A stretch of DNA of 64,000 nt, from assembly GCA_002633025.1 (NCBI GenBank), contig NMRB01001153.1:122164-186163 (forward strand), given 5' to 3'. Shown piece by piece: positions 13,201 through 25,200 of the stretch (positions are counted from its first letter, which is position 1; every line of letters begins with the position of its first letter). Source of the DNA: Notospermus geniculatus. Its lineage: Eukaryota > Nemertea > Pilidiophora > Heteronemertea > Lineidae. The notes under the pieces are model-generated. The model did not search any database. It saw only the letters and a program-made list of their open reading frames with translations, and was not told the origin of the DNA. Position numbers and translations under genes: made by a program.

Positions 13201-16200
13201 GATCACAGAAATCTGGAAACCAGTGTATCGTACAACGTGAAGGTATGTTTATCTACCATTGCCAGTTTTTGCTTGTGCTTGACAAGAAAAAGGAACAAAA
13301 TAAGAAAATAATTCAGATTCTACCGCCCTGCAAATATATCACTCCATTTTTGCTCCGGCCCCTCCCTCCTCACTAGCGATATTTTTTTCATCAGGGACGC
13401 TTTCCTTGAGTTAAGTATAAAATGATGTAAACAGCGATAAAAGCAAGAACACTAAATTCGACGTGTTTCAATCCTAAATCCATCCTTTTATGACCAGCAC
13501 CTTCTCTTGTTGGCCTACAAAATCGTTCCGTCCGTTTAGTTTTGATCTGTACGGCCATGGTCTATCTTCTGTTTATTTTGTTCTCCTTTTTAGCTCACCT
13601 CTGTGAGGTGAGCTTCTCCCATGGTGTGTCGTCCGTCGTCCGTCGTCGTCCGTCGTCGTCGTCGTCCGTCGTCGTCGTTAACAGGTGTGGCACGTTTCTA
13701 AACCGCTTGGGTTACAAACTTGAAATTTGGTGTACAGGTACCCTATGGTAAAAACTATCTCTGGACCGAAACTTAGCGCTGCTGCTTGTACACTCTGGCC
13801 TGTAGGGGGCGCTTTGTGAAAACCTTCTTTCGGCCGTATCTCCTGAACGCTGTTAGCTAGAACCACGAAACTTTTATGGTGGGTTCCTCTGATGAGACTT
13901 CATCACATAAATCCCGGGTTTTTGATTTGACCTACTTTTCAAGGTCACAGAGGTCAAAGTTCAAAATTCACTGTTTGGTGGCACATTTCATTGCTATTTG
14001 ACATAGAGTGTTGTGATTTGGTGTGAAGATATATCTAGGCACCCTGCACGAATGCACCAAATTTCAACCCGATCGGACTTCAAATATGGCCGCCAGGAAG
14101 CCATCTTGAAAAATGGACTTTGACCCACATTTTATAAATAGGAGTAGGTAGGATGTTTTAACGTTGTCAAAATATGTATCTAGGTACCATATAAATATAT
14201 GGTAAATTTCAGTCAGATTCGACGTCAAATATGGCCGCCAGGGAGCCATCTTGAAAAATGGACTTCGACCCACACCTCATAAATAGTGGGAGCTAGGATG
14301 CTTTAACCGTGCCTAAATATGTGTCTTGGTACCGTCTACTTATATGCCAAATTTCGGTTCGATTGGACTTCAACATGGCTGCCAGGCGGCCATCTTGAAA
14401 AATTGACTTTGGCCATATCTCATCGGTAGTAAATGTTACGATGTTTCTGCACTAATCCTTCACCATTCAGTGTATCACCAGGCTACTCACACTTCATACT
14501 CTGTCACAGAGGTGAGCACAATGGCCCTGGCCATTTCATATCTACTTTATAGCAATGAAATGTCCCACTGGATACAAGAAAGTTGGTGATGAGTGCAAGC
14601 TGAAGTGTCCCACAGGCTTTTCCGAGGAATTCGGAAGCTGCTCAGCACCCAAAAAGAAAGGTATGCATGCCATGAAATGTACACATGTATTTTATTTTTG
14701 GGAAACTCCTAACTTGAGCGATGCCTATTACAGCATTGTATCCGTATCGGTGGAGGTTAGAGAATTCAAAACATATCGCATACAAATCATACGCAAATAT
14801 GGTACTGTATATGTATGCGTTCAAATTATAAGTTGGTGATCTCAACTTGCCTGTCATTTTTCTGATTTTACTAACAATTGGTTTCATCTCAAATTATTTT
14901 GCAGTTTCAACTTGTCCATTCGGGAAGGAGAACGGTACTCATTGTATCTTCAACCCACCTGGTGTGTATAATTTGCAAAGCAAGTCGCAACGCAGAAAAT
15001 CAGCAGTGGATTCCTAGCTTTTTGCATGACAGTCAAAGAAGCAAAATATTGCTGTTCTTACGACTACGCACGAAAAGTCGATGTTGATATCAATTTTGTC
15101 CACTGCGCCTGATTAGGGTCATATCTTTACAGCTAAATGTCCTACTGGTTATCGGCTGTCAGATACTGTATGCTTAAAGGACTGCCCGCCAGGGTTCCAT
15201 CGGGATGCCGATGGTACCAACTGTACCATGCAGATGCCAACTAAAGTTCCCGCAAAAAGTGGGAAGAAGGGTAAGAAAACGTAGATGATACATCCTTATT
15301 TGAAGTGTCAGGATCAGTAATTGTGCCAAGCCTGCCGCACACGTGAGCTAACTGCTGAGCAAAACGTTATTCGAGACCGTTTGCTCAGCAGATAGCTCGC
15401 TGTGTGCGCGTATTTTTCGATGAGATTTCTGCCTCGCGAGGTCTTGAGGTGAATATTCAACATGTTTGATATTTCTCGCCTCGAGAGGCGAAAAACTCAC
15501 CGTGTGCGCGCTACTTGAGCTACGTGCTGAGGACAGAAATTACAGGTGGCCAATGAAATCGCTTCCTTTGTTCACATGATTTCAAGATGGCGGTCCCAAC
15601 GGAATAGCAGACATGCATGAAACGGAATACTAGTATGTATGTTGAATTGGATGTAAATGTACGTAGTTGGACGATACTCATCATTTTATATCGTCGATCA
15701 ATTTTAATAGATGTACGTACATGTATGGTAACAGCGGAATTCACTGAAGACTCAGGTTCATACTTAGGTTCAAAACAAGAAGTAAAATTTATAATTCTTG
15801 GATATAGGGAAGTAAAATTTATATCCAAGAATTATAAATTTTACTACCCTTGTATTGAACCTAAGTGAGAACCTGAGTCGTGAATAAACTCTGCTGTTGC
15901 CATACACATGTGATGGACAATAAAAAGAAGACTTTTATTTCAACTAACAATTTACTTCCAATTCAACGTACATTAAAATATTCCGTTTCGTGGATGTCTG
16001 CTATTCCGTTGAGACCGCCATCTTGAAGTCATGTGAACAAAGGAAGCGATTTCATTGGCCACCTGGAATTTCTGCCCTCAGCACTCAAGTAACGCGCACA
16101 CGGTGAGTTTTTCGTCTCTCGAGGCGAACAATATCAAACATGTTTGATCTTCGCCTCAACGCCTCGCGAGGCAGAAAACTCACCGAAAATCACGCGCACA

Positions 16201-19200
16201 CAGTGAGCTATCTGCTGAGCAAACGGTCTCGAGAGACTTTTTGCTCAGCAGATAGCTCTCGTGTGCGGCAGGCTTTAACCAAAAAAAATGGGATTTTTAC
16301 TGGAAAAAATTTAACTCGTTTTTGTTTTCTTTGCAGCAGCAGCTTGTCCATCAGGATCGCATCTGTTGAAAACTAAATGCTACATTAAAATCAAAGGTAA
16401 AAACCATGTCTTCATTTAAGGAATTGAACCCTCGGCGTCGGACCTCTGTTGAGTATCCCAAACACTCTCGGGTGGAGCTAAAACGCAGTCCAAACCCGAG
16501 GCGCTTCGCCGAGGGTTTGGACGAGTTTTATACCCCCGTCACACTAGAGGCGGAATGAGCAGGAATGCCGTCGGAATGACAATTCGTAGTTCATTCCTGG
16601 ACAATCGAAGTGCATTCTAAAAATTCTGACCGGGTTCCGACTGCGTTCGTAATGTGCCGGCCCATTCCTGTGGTCTGTCGGAATGTTTTGAGCATGTTCA
16701 AAACTATCGAGGTGCGTTCCAAGTGGAGAAATATCGAACGGCATTTGAAGTGTATTCTATCTGCATTCTTACTGCATTCTAAATAGTCCGACAGCCTTCC
16801 AACAGCATTTGAAACATTCTGATCGCATTCGAAGGACAATCGAAAGGTCCAGGGTCCATACCCTGCCAGTTGAGCTCAGACTCATGAAAATTTTAGATTC
16901 AGCAGCCTGTCGGGGACCATTCCTGCGGCATGCGAGATACACTCGGGAAGTTCCTGTTACATTCGAAGTANATACCTCAAACTAAACATAGTATACATAG
17001 GTTCAGTGCAGTTTGATTGCAATAAATAGGCCTAAGATATCAGGGAGGACGCTCCGTCGATGACGCGACATCAGTGAATCACGCACTGTGTGTACAAACC
17101 TGTACATCGTGCCTACATCGTGTACATCTGTGTGCAGCGCTAGCAGCAAGCTGCAGGAGTCGAAATGAGGTCGCAGGGCGCTTTCTTCAACGGATTATCC
17201 GCAGGAAATGTACCTAATGGTACAAAACCTCGTTGGTATAGGTCACTGAGTATCCACCTGGCCGACATTCGCTGCATTACCTCGCTGAATGCTCGAAGCG
17301 AGAAATGTTGGACGCACGCCATTACACCAACCTCGTTCCCAGGGGTCGTTCGCTTTCTGACAATATGGCGGTCGCGTCACTAACCCCTGGCATCAGCTTT
17401 GGATTTAACGCACGTGATTGGTTGACGGCAAACTGTCAAATACATGTATATCCAAGAATATACCCAAAGAAATTTTCAAAATATTTTGGATCAAACCAGA
17501 AGGTTATCTATATCCAGGTTTGATGATTATTTGTAAAAAGAATTTTAAAAAGCACTGGTTAGTATTTCAAATTGACTATTTTGACTCGTGCTGCCACCTA
17601 TACTTAGTCCAAGATTCCTGGATTAGCAACCGAAGCTGATTCCAGGGGTTAGTGAGCGAGTGGTCCGAGGTTGTCTGAGCGAACTATACCCCTGGGGACG
17701 AGGTTGCCATTACACTGAGCGGGTCTTGGTTGTGTCACCCAGACCCGCTGCATTCAGAATGAGGCTAATGCATTATCCATTTGAAACATGACGTACGAGA
17801 TACCAAGGTATTTTAGAATTTCTTACAAACGCCACCGGCTAAACCTATGATACCGGTATAGAGGTTCTTCGCGTGACGTCACATTTCCATGACGACACAA
17901 TGCCGCCATATTGGCCGTTAAAATGTCAAGCGACGTCACGGCATGAACACAGCGTCCACACACAGATCGTGGCGTCAAAATACCATGACGTGACAGTTTT
18001 GACGTCGTCGCCGGCCAACATGGCCGATTCTTTGCAGTCACGTGACCGTTGTGACGTCAGTGAAGAACCTCTCTATATTAAAGTGAACTTAAAGAAACAT
18101 CTTTAGATTCCCCTGGCCTCCTTTAACTTCCCGAACTCGCGGGTGCTACCCATCGCTGTCACACACTTCCTGCATGTCAACGTACAGTACATGTACTGTA
18201 CGTGCAAAATAACGTACTCTCTTGCATCAAGATATTTTGCTGATGATGTACATGTACATGTATTTGATCGATGGTGGTTTCTCCTTTCAGATATACGATG
18301 TTCCCGATATTATAAGAGGAATGGCACCAAGTGTGTAGTACAGTGTCCAAAGGGCTACACTCAGAGGGAAAATAGCTGTTTGACCTTGCCACTTGCAACA
18401 GGTGCCAAGAAATTTTCTTGATTTTCTATCATTGTCCATCATCAAGTCTTTTAATCCCAGAAGTATCGATTCAAATAATTTCTCCCTCACTCATCTGTTG
18501 CAGGTTGTCCGTCGTGGACGTTTAAGGTTGATAACCAATGTCACCTCAAGATGCCAGGTACATGTATCGTTAGTGTACTGTTTGTAATGCTAAGTCCAAA
18601 GTGATCTGTAAAACGATACCTCGTTCTTTGTAAAAATTTTCGATTTTTGGAAAAAATAGGTAGGCCTATCTACAGCTATCTTGAATAGATCTGATAGCGT
18701 TTTGTACCGCTGGCCTCGCTTGAGTTAGAGAGTAAAGCTAGAAATCCACTGCTGATTTTCTGCGTTGCGACTTGCTTTGCAACCTGCTACCTGCGATTGA
18801 ATACGATCGCAAGGAACAGATACCGGTCGCTGACCGATTGCCGACTGGAATTGACCACATCTTCGCCATTGGTGGAAATCAAATCTATCGATTCCACTGC
18901 GGTGATCGACTGCCCAGTTGCAACGTAACCCAGTTGCAAAGCAAGTTGCAACGCAAAATCAGCTTGAAAATCAATGGTGGATTCCTAGCTTAGGCGGATC
19001 GTCAATGAAATCCCTAGGGAAGCAATACAAGGCCTCCGTGGGATTTGGGATCCGTACGTTTACCTATTGCTTCTTCCATCCCCTTTGATAATGCACAGTG
19101 AAATGATAGGTATCAGGCAATTTACGCCCTCACAAATCCTGCAGAAGCTTCGTAAGCAAGCTTCTTGCTATCAGGACCACGAATGACCAATAGGCACACG

Positions 19201-22200
19201 CCATTCTGACATCTGAATCAATTCTTGTTCCTTCTCAGCCCACACCTGCCCGAAAAATTTCGACAAGATTGATGGTGGTTGCATCAAGGGATGTAAGTTG
19301 CCTTTCGTTCGGATTAAGACGTACTGCTGGTTGGATGTCAAGAAGGTCAATTCGACAGCGCCGCCGATGAAAATTGAAAATCCTACATTGACACTGAACG
19401 ACACGACTGGTATCGGGAAGAACGGGACAAGGAAAAAAGGAGTTGTAAGAAAGGAAGTGAAAGAATTCATGAGTAACCCAATTTTCAAAACGATTGAAAA
19501 GGAAGAGGTCAAGTTGGCTTCACTTCTGGCCGAAAAGGCAGACGATAAGGCAAACAAAGGACTGCAGAAGGCCATACACCATGAGATGAAATCAACGCTA
19601 GAGAAAGGTTTGAGGAATGGCGTCAAATTTAAAAATCCAACGCTGGCACGTCCGGCTGGACATTTCGTTCTAAAGAACAAGACTGCGGGGTCGAAGAAGA
19701 AAGGTGTACCATTTAAAGATCCAACGCAATCTCGCCCGGCTGGACATTTCGTTCCAAAGAACAAGACTGCGGGGTCGAAGAAGAAGAGTGTACCCTTTAA
19801 AGATCCAACACAGGCTCGCCCGGTTGGACATTTCGTTCCAAAGAATAAGACTGCAGGGTCGAAGAAGAAGAAGGGTGTACCCTTTAAAGATCCAACGCAG
19901 GCTCGCCCAGCTGGACATTTCGTTCCAAAGAACGGGACCGCAAGTCATGTTAAGGGCAATGAATCCATTTCAGAAATGGGAACAAACACGAAAGGACTCG
20001 TTCCAAAAAATGCGACTGCTGCAGGGGGTCATGTTAAGGGTGTCAAAAGCCCTGACCCTGTTCAGGGAACTCATGCTGAAGAACCCGTGCCAAAGGGTAT
20101 GTCAGCCAATGGACACAGCCCAAGGAAAGTTGAAAGTAAACTCCCATCACATGCCAGCAGAACTGAAGGACCTGTTCCAAAGAACGAAACCGACAATGCA
20201 GGTCCTGTGGGGAAAGTCGAATCTAACCTTCCAGTGTCTGCCAGTTTGGCTAAAGGACTCGTTCCCAAAAACAAGACAGAGAACGCGACCGACAAATCCG
20301 CCCCACACTTCAACCCGTTTGGTTTCCTACCCCAGGAAAGCGATCTATTTCCGGTGGCTTCTTCTACGATAGATTTCGGCGGCCAACTGGCAAAAACAAT
20401 GACCGAGAAAAAAGCAGCTGCGGTAGCATCAAATGCAATGCAGGCGGAAGGAACCGTTCCGAAAAACGAATCCCTTAACCAGACGAAGGGGACTGTTCCG
20501 GCTAAGAAGGTATCGAATACGACCAGCCCAACGGCTGCATCCCATAAAGGTACAAAAGATTAACACTATAAAATATCGGGCATTCTTGTTCTGGTGAATG
20601 TGTGTAACAACTACAGCCGGTTAGTAATAATTCAACCGCCATGAATTCGTTGTTTGCGTCGTTCCTTTAGCCGTAGACCCCAACATTTTTAGCGCACCGG
20701 ACGCAGGCACTCTAAAAATTTTGGGGGTCTCTCCCAAATATGCCGTGGACTCTCCGAAGTATTCTCCCCCCTCGGTATGTATTCGAATATGGTGTTGGTT
20801 GGTAAGTAAAGCTGATGGCGTAGAGCATTGTACATTGCACTAAAACTTAAAGCTGAACTTAATAGCTGCTTAATGGCTGCTGCTGATGGATTTCGATAAG
20901 CTTTTCAAGACATCATGACTGAAAGAGACAAAGGTATGTAGCTTATTTTTCTATGTCAGGATTGGGATAAGGGATCATTTCACACTTCACAGTCTAACTC
21001 TTTCCCATCTATTCATCACCCATTCATTACTGCAGCATGGCTGTTCTATCATTTTAGCAACTTTTGCCATTCTCAGGGCATCATGCTGGTCATTCTTCTT
21101 GCATATTATTTTGGGGCTAAGAGTAGACCCAACTAGTAGGCCTACTATTTAGAGATGTTGTCCGTGTAAGTTGCGAAAATGGGGAGGTTTAGAAATCAAA
21201 CGATAAACGTAAACTTTACGACAACGTTATTTTTCATACTACACATTATTAACCAGATTTTATATTGCATTTCCGTACAAAAATAACGTTGTCGTTAACG
21301 TTTACGTTTATCGTTTGATTTCTAAACCTCCGTTAAATCGCAGACTTAACAACATCGAGCACAAAGGTTTTGGTTATTCTGCTGTGGACATTTACGAATA
21401 TGTATAGAAAAACTACGAACTTTTATGTCCATCTTTTATTAAGTCCTTTTCCAAATTCAGTCTTTTCTCTTCTAAAATCGTTTCCTGAACTCATGTCGTA
21501 CGCACACGTAACTCCCATGTCACATGAGTTGAAGCAAACCGTTTCAATTTCACATTTCAGCCCCCGTATGTGCGATAGGCACAAAAAAGAAAGGGGACAC
21601 GTGTGAAGTGATCTGTCCTGCTGGATTTGTAGCCAGCAATAGTTCCTGCTACGGCCGCCCAATTGACGAATGTGAGTTCCATCAGCCAGCTACTGGAGAG
21701 ATTTAGAAGTCTTTAGATGTTATTTTAAATTTATGGGAAGTTGCATTTTCATTCATTACCGTGCAGAGATAAGTGGCACTCGCTTGCGAAAAAAAGGCTC
21801 CCCGCAGCGTGAAAAGGACTGTGCATTGCTTAATTTTGGTACATGTATGCCTGAACGACTTGCCCCTTGTGGCCGCATTTTGATGCCCAGTACAACGGTT
21901 TCTCTCATCAGCCTGTTCTCAGGAGCCTTTTCTACAGCGGCAACGTCACCCCACATCTTGATCTGTTGTATAGTAACAGCAAGAAAGAATAGATATCCAA
22001 CACAGAGCACAACAAACGACACACAAAATGATAGTAACCGACCCCAACCGGGGTCTTCCTCAGGCACTTTCTAGTAGAGATCCCTGGAATTTCTACTAGA
22101 AAGTGTCCGAGGAAGACTCCGGCTGGGGTCGAAAATTTGCGAAATTCGGAGACAACTTTACTTTTACAAGCAAGAAAGAATAGGATGTCAAAGGAAACCA

Positions 22201-25200
22201 CTTTTGCTTAGATATGCTTTGGCCATTCGGTTCACCCACAACTGTGGTCTCCACTGACATCGTTCTGCTTCAACAACTCTCGAGACGACAAGTAACGTCT
22301 CCGTGAATACCGAAGCAAGTGGAAACTTTGTTTTCACGGCCGTCATGTTCGTTCGTTCTTACAACCTTAAAATGCATCATAATTTGATTTTCAGTGACGA
22401 AGTGCCCATCGAATACTCTGAAGGTGGCTGACCGCTGTGTTCTCAAAAAGCCTCGTAAGTCAAGGGAGTAAACTGATAGCGAAGCCTTCCTTCGAATGTT
22501 TTTTTCCGGACACCTGTGCATTGCATAGTTGGTAGTATGACATATGTCTCATCATGTAAAAAGCCATTTTTTGACTGCTGATCATAATACAGCGTAATAA
22601 TATCCACCGAACAGTTTTAGCTAACCAGAGGGGCCATATTCACTAGCTTTCGCAACTTTGTGTCCGCACAAGTCTATTATTTGGCTACACATGCACTATT
22701 GTTCACTGTGCCTTCAGTAGAGTTGCGTGCACGTAAAGTCGCGAAGGCTTCATGAATATCAATGGCCCTGATCATAATATAGCTCATAAGACAAACACCA
22801 TCATGGTTATCAAAGCGCCACGCGATATGGATCCATTGCCCACCTTTGTATTAAAATCATACAAACAACCTATTGACATCTCAAATTGCTCTTTTCAGAA
22901 CTGAGATGTGATACGGGATATGAGAGGGTGCACCGTGCCTGTCTGAAGAAATGTCCCGACGGTTTCACGAGATCGGGAAAGGTCTGTCTCATGACGAAAA
23001 CGCTATCTGGGCAAAAGTGTCCTAAACCCTCGAAGAATGTTGGCCAACGGTGTGTCGTCGAAAAGCAAGGTAGGGTGGTCCATTTTGAATGTTCGAATGC
23101 TGCACCAATGAGAGTGGTGACCTAATGCCCGCATTACTAATGGTGACCGAAGGTTTTCTTGCATAATACTAGCGTCCCACTGACGAATTTTGGCCTGCGA
23201 CAAGGGACGAATGAAAAAAATCGTAGCTCTTCGTAGACTGTCGTCTATGTTCGCAGTGATTCTCTGGCTCTATGATCCTATGCGAAACACATTAATGCTA
23301 AATATCGCAGCTTGTCGAGGGAATGTCGCAGACTTCAGATTCGCCCCTTGTCGTGGGAAAAGGTCGCCAGTGGGACACTAGTATTACCACAGCAACTGGA
23401 ACGATCGATCTATACGGTATACCTGGAAATGTTCTTCTTCCGTTTCAGATATGAAATGCCCAGAAGGGTTTGAGGAATACAATGGCAGGTGTCGATACCG
23501 ATGTCCAAAGAAATTCTACAGGAAAGGAAAGCTTTGTCTGCGGACCACAAACCGTGAGTGTCAGCTACATTCTTAAGCCAGCAGCACAGCGGGCGATATC
23601 TGCTTCTTGCCACCGAGAAAAATCGGCTGTTGATGCCAGGTGTGCGCTGGACAGCATGCGAGGAATCTGCTCGCCGATTTTCAAATACGGTACCAAAATA
23701 CCAATGTCGCCTAGTCTGCGGTGGCTGGCGAGAAGATCGGTGGCGATTCGATCGCTTGCGATATCGCCTGTTGTGCTGCTGGCTTTAGGGAATTTAAGAT
23801 ACCGTATCTACATGTACTTAAAGGACCACAGTATTGCTTCCCAATCCTGCGTTACACCTACCCGCGTTAAGGGCAACCTCGTCCCCAGGGGTATAGTTCG
23901 CTCAGACAACCTCGGACCACTCGCTCACTAACCCCTGGAATCAGCTTCGGTTGCTAATCCACACGTGCGTTAAATCCAAAGCTGATGCCAGGGGTTAGTG
24001 ACGCGACCGCCATATTGTCAGAAAGCGAACTATACCCCTGGGAACGAGGTTGCGTTAAGGGGGGACCTCTATTAACGACTTGGTAAACTACCGCATGCAA
24101 CTAGTCTCGCGCAGCCAGCCGTTTCGTTCCGCAGTACTGCTACACAAACTTGATTGATCCCCAGCGGCTGGGTGACCGAGACTGTAATCATACATTCTCC
24201 AACACTGGGGCGAAAGGCTTAACTACAGTATTGGAGCATGGTGCCGGTGGCGCCGGCTGTCGACAGAAAGATGCAATACAGTGGTCCTTTAAATACTCAC
24301 TGCTGGCTGTACTGCTGGATGTCTTCGACACGACGCAATACAAATTATAATCGAGTTTCTTTTCAGTTGACTACAGATGCCCAAAGGGAACAAAACAAAA
24401 AGGGAAAGTTTGCCTTTACACACCAGGTAGGTTCTGCATAACTGCCGTCTGTTCTATTTTTTTAAATTTTTTACGTATCTATATATTTTCTATTTCGACT
24501 TCGTTTCTATCCTATACCAGCAACCGTACTTTAGGAACAGGCCGATTAGAATAATTTTTACGCCGTTAATTTGAATGCTGTTATCACCAATTTCGTATCA
24601 GCGGTGTTTATCGTCTTTACAGAGATCTCTTGCAAAAAGGGAGACGAACTTGTTAAGTTAGAATGCCTAGCAAAGTGTCCGAAGGGAAACCTACTGACCT
24701 ACTGACCTACTTAAAGACCAGTTGAACTACACCTCAAGTCAACTGTCAGCTGAGCGCCAGGCCCATGGGCCTCTTGTTTTATTTACGTCCACGATCTATA
24801 TGTGACTGTCCATGGGAAAACCCGGTCAAAGTCGCTGAACACCACATGGTTAATAGGTTACGTGGAGAGTGTCATCACAATAAAAAAACGCCAGTGTGTT
24901 GGTGGCAAATAAAGCCTTATCGATGGTACAATAAAGATCAGGTATGGTCAAGGCCTAGGCCACTCCCCAGCGACTTTGGCAGGGGTTTCCCATAGATGGT
25001 CACATACATGTATATTCGATTTCGACTTCATTGCTATCCTATCCCGGCCACCGTACTTTAGGAACACACCGATCAGAATAATTTTCACGCTGTTAATTTG
25101 ATTGCTGTTATCACCAATTTTCTATCAGCGGTGTTTATCGTCTTTACAGAGATCTCTTGCAAAAAGGGAGACGAACTTGTTAAGTTAGAATGCCTAGCAA

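Noticed and set aside
13591-14520. ORFs in the GTCCGTCGTC region
   Set aside because: The region is an interspersed repeat with three internal copies of the same block.
19171-19764. 197-codon minus-strand ORF and a 222-codon plus-strand ORF at 19704-20372
   Set aside because: Both are alternative-frame shadows of the repetitive exon 18; their long openness follows from its tandem repeats.
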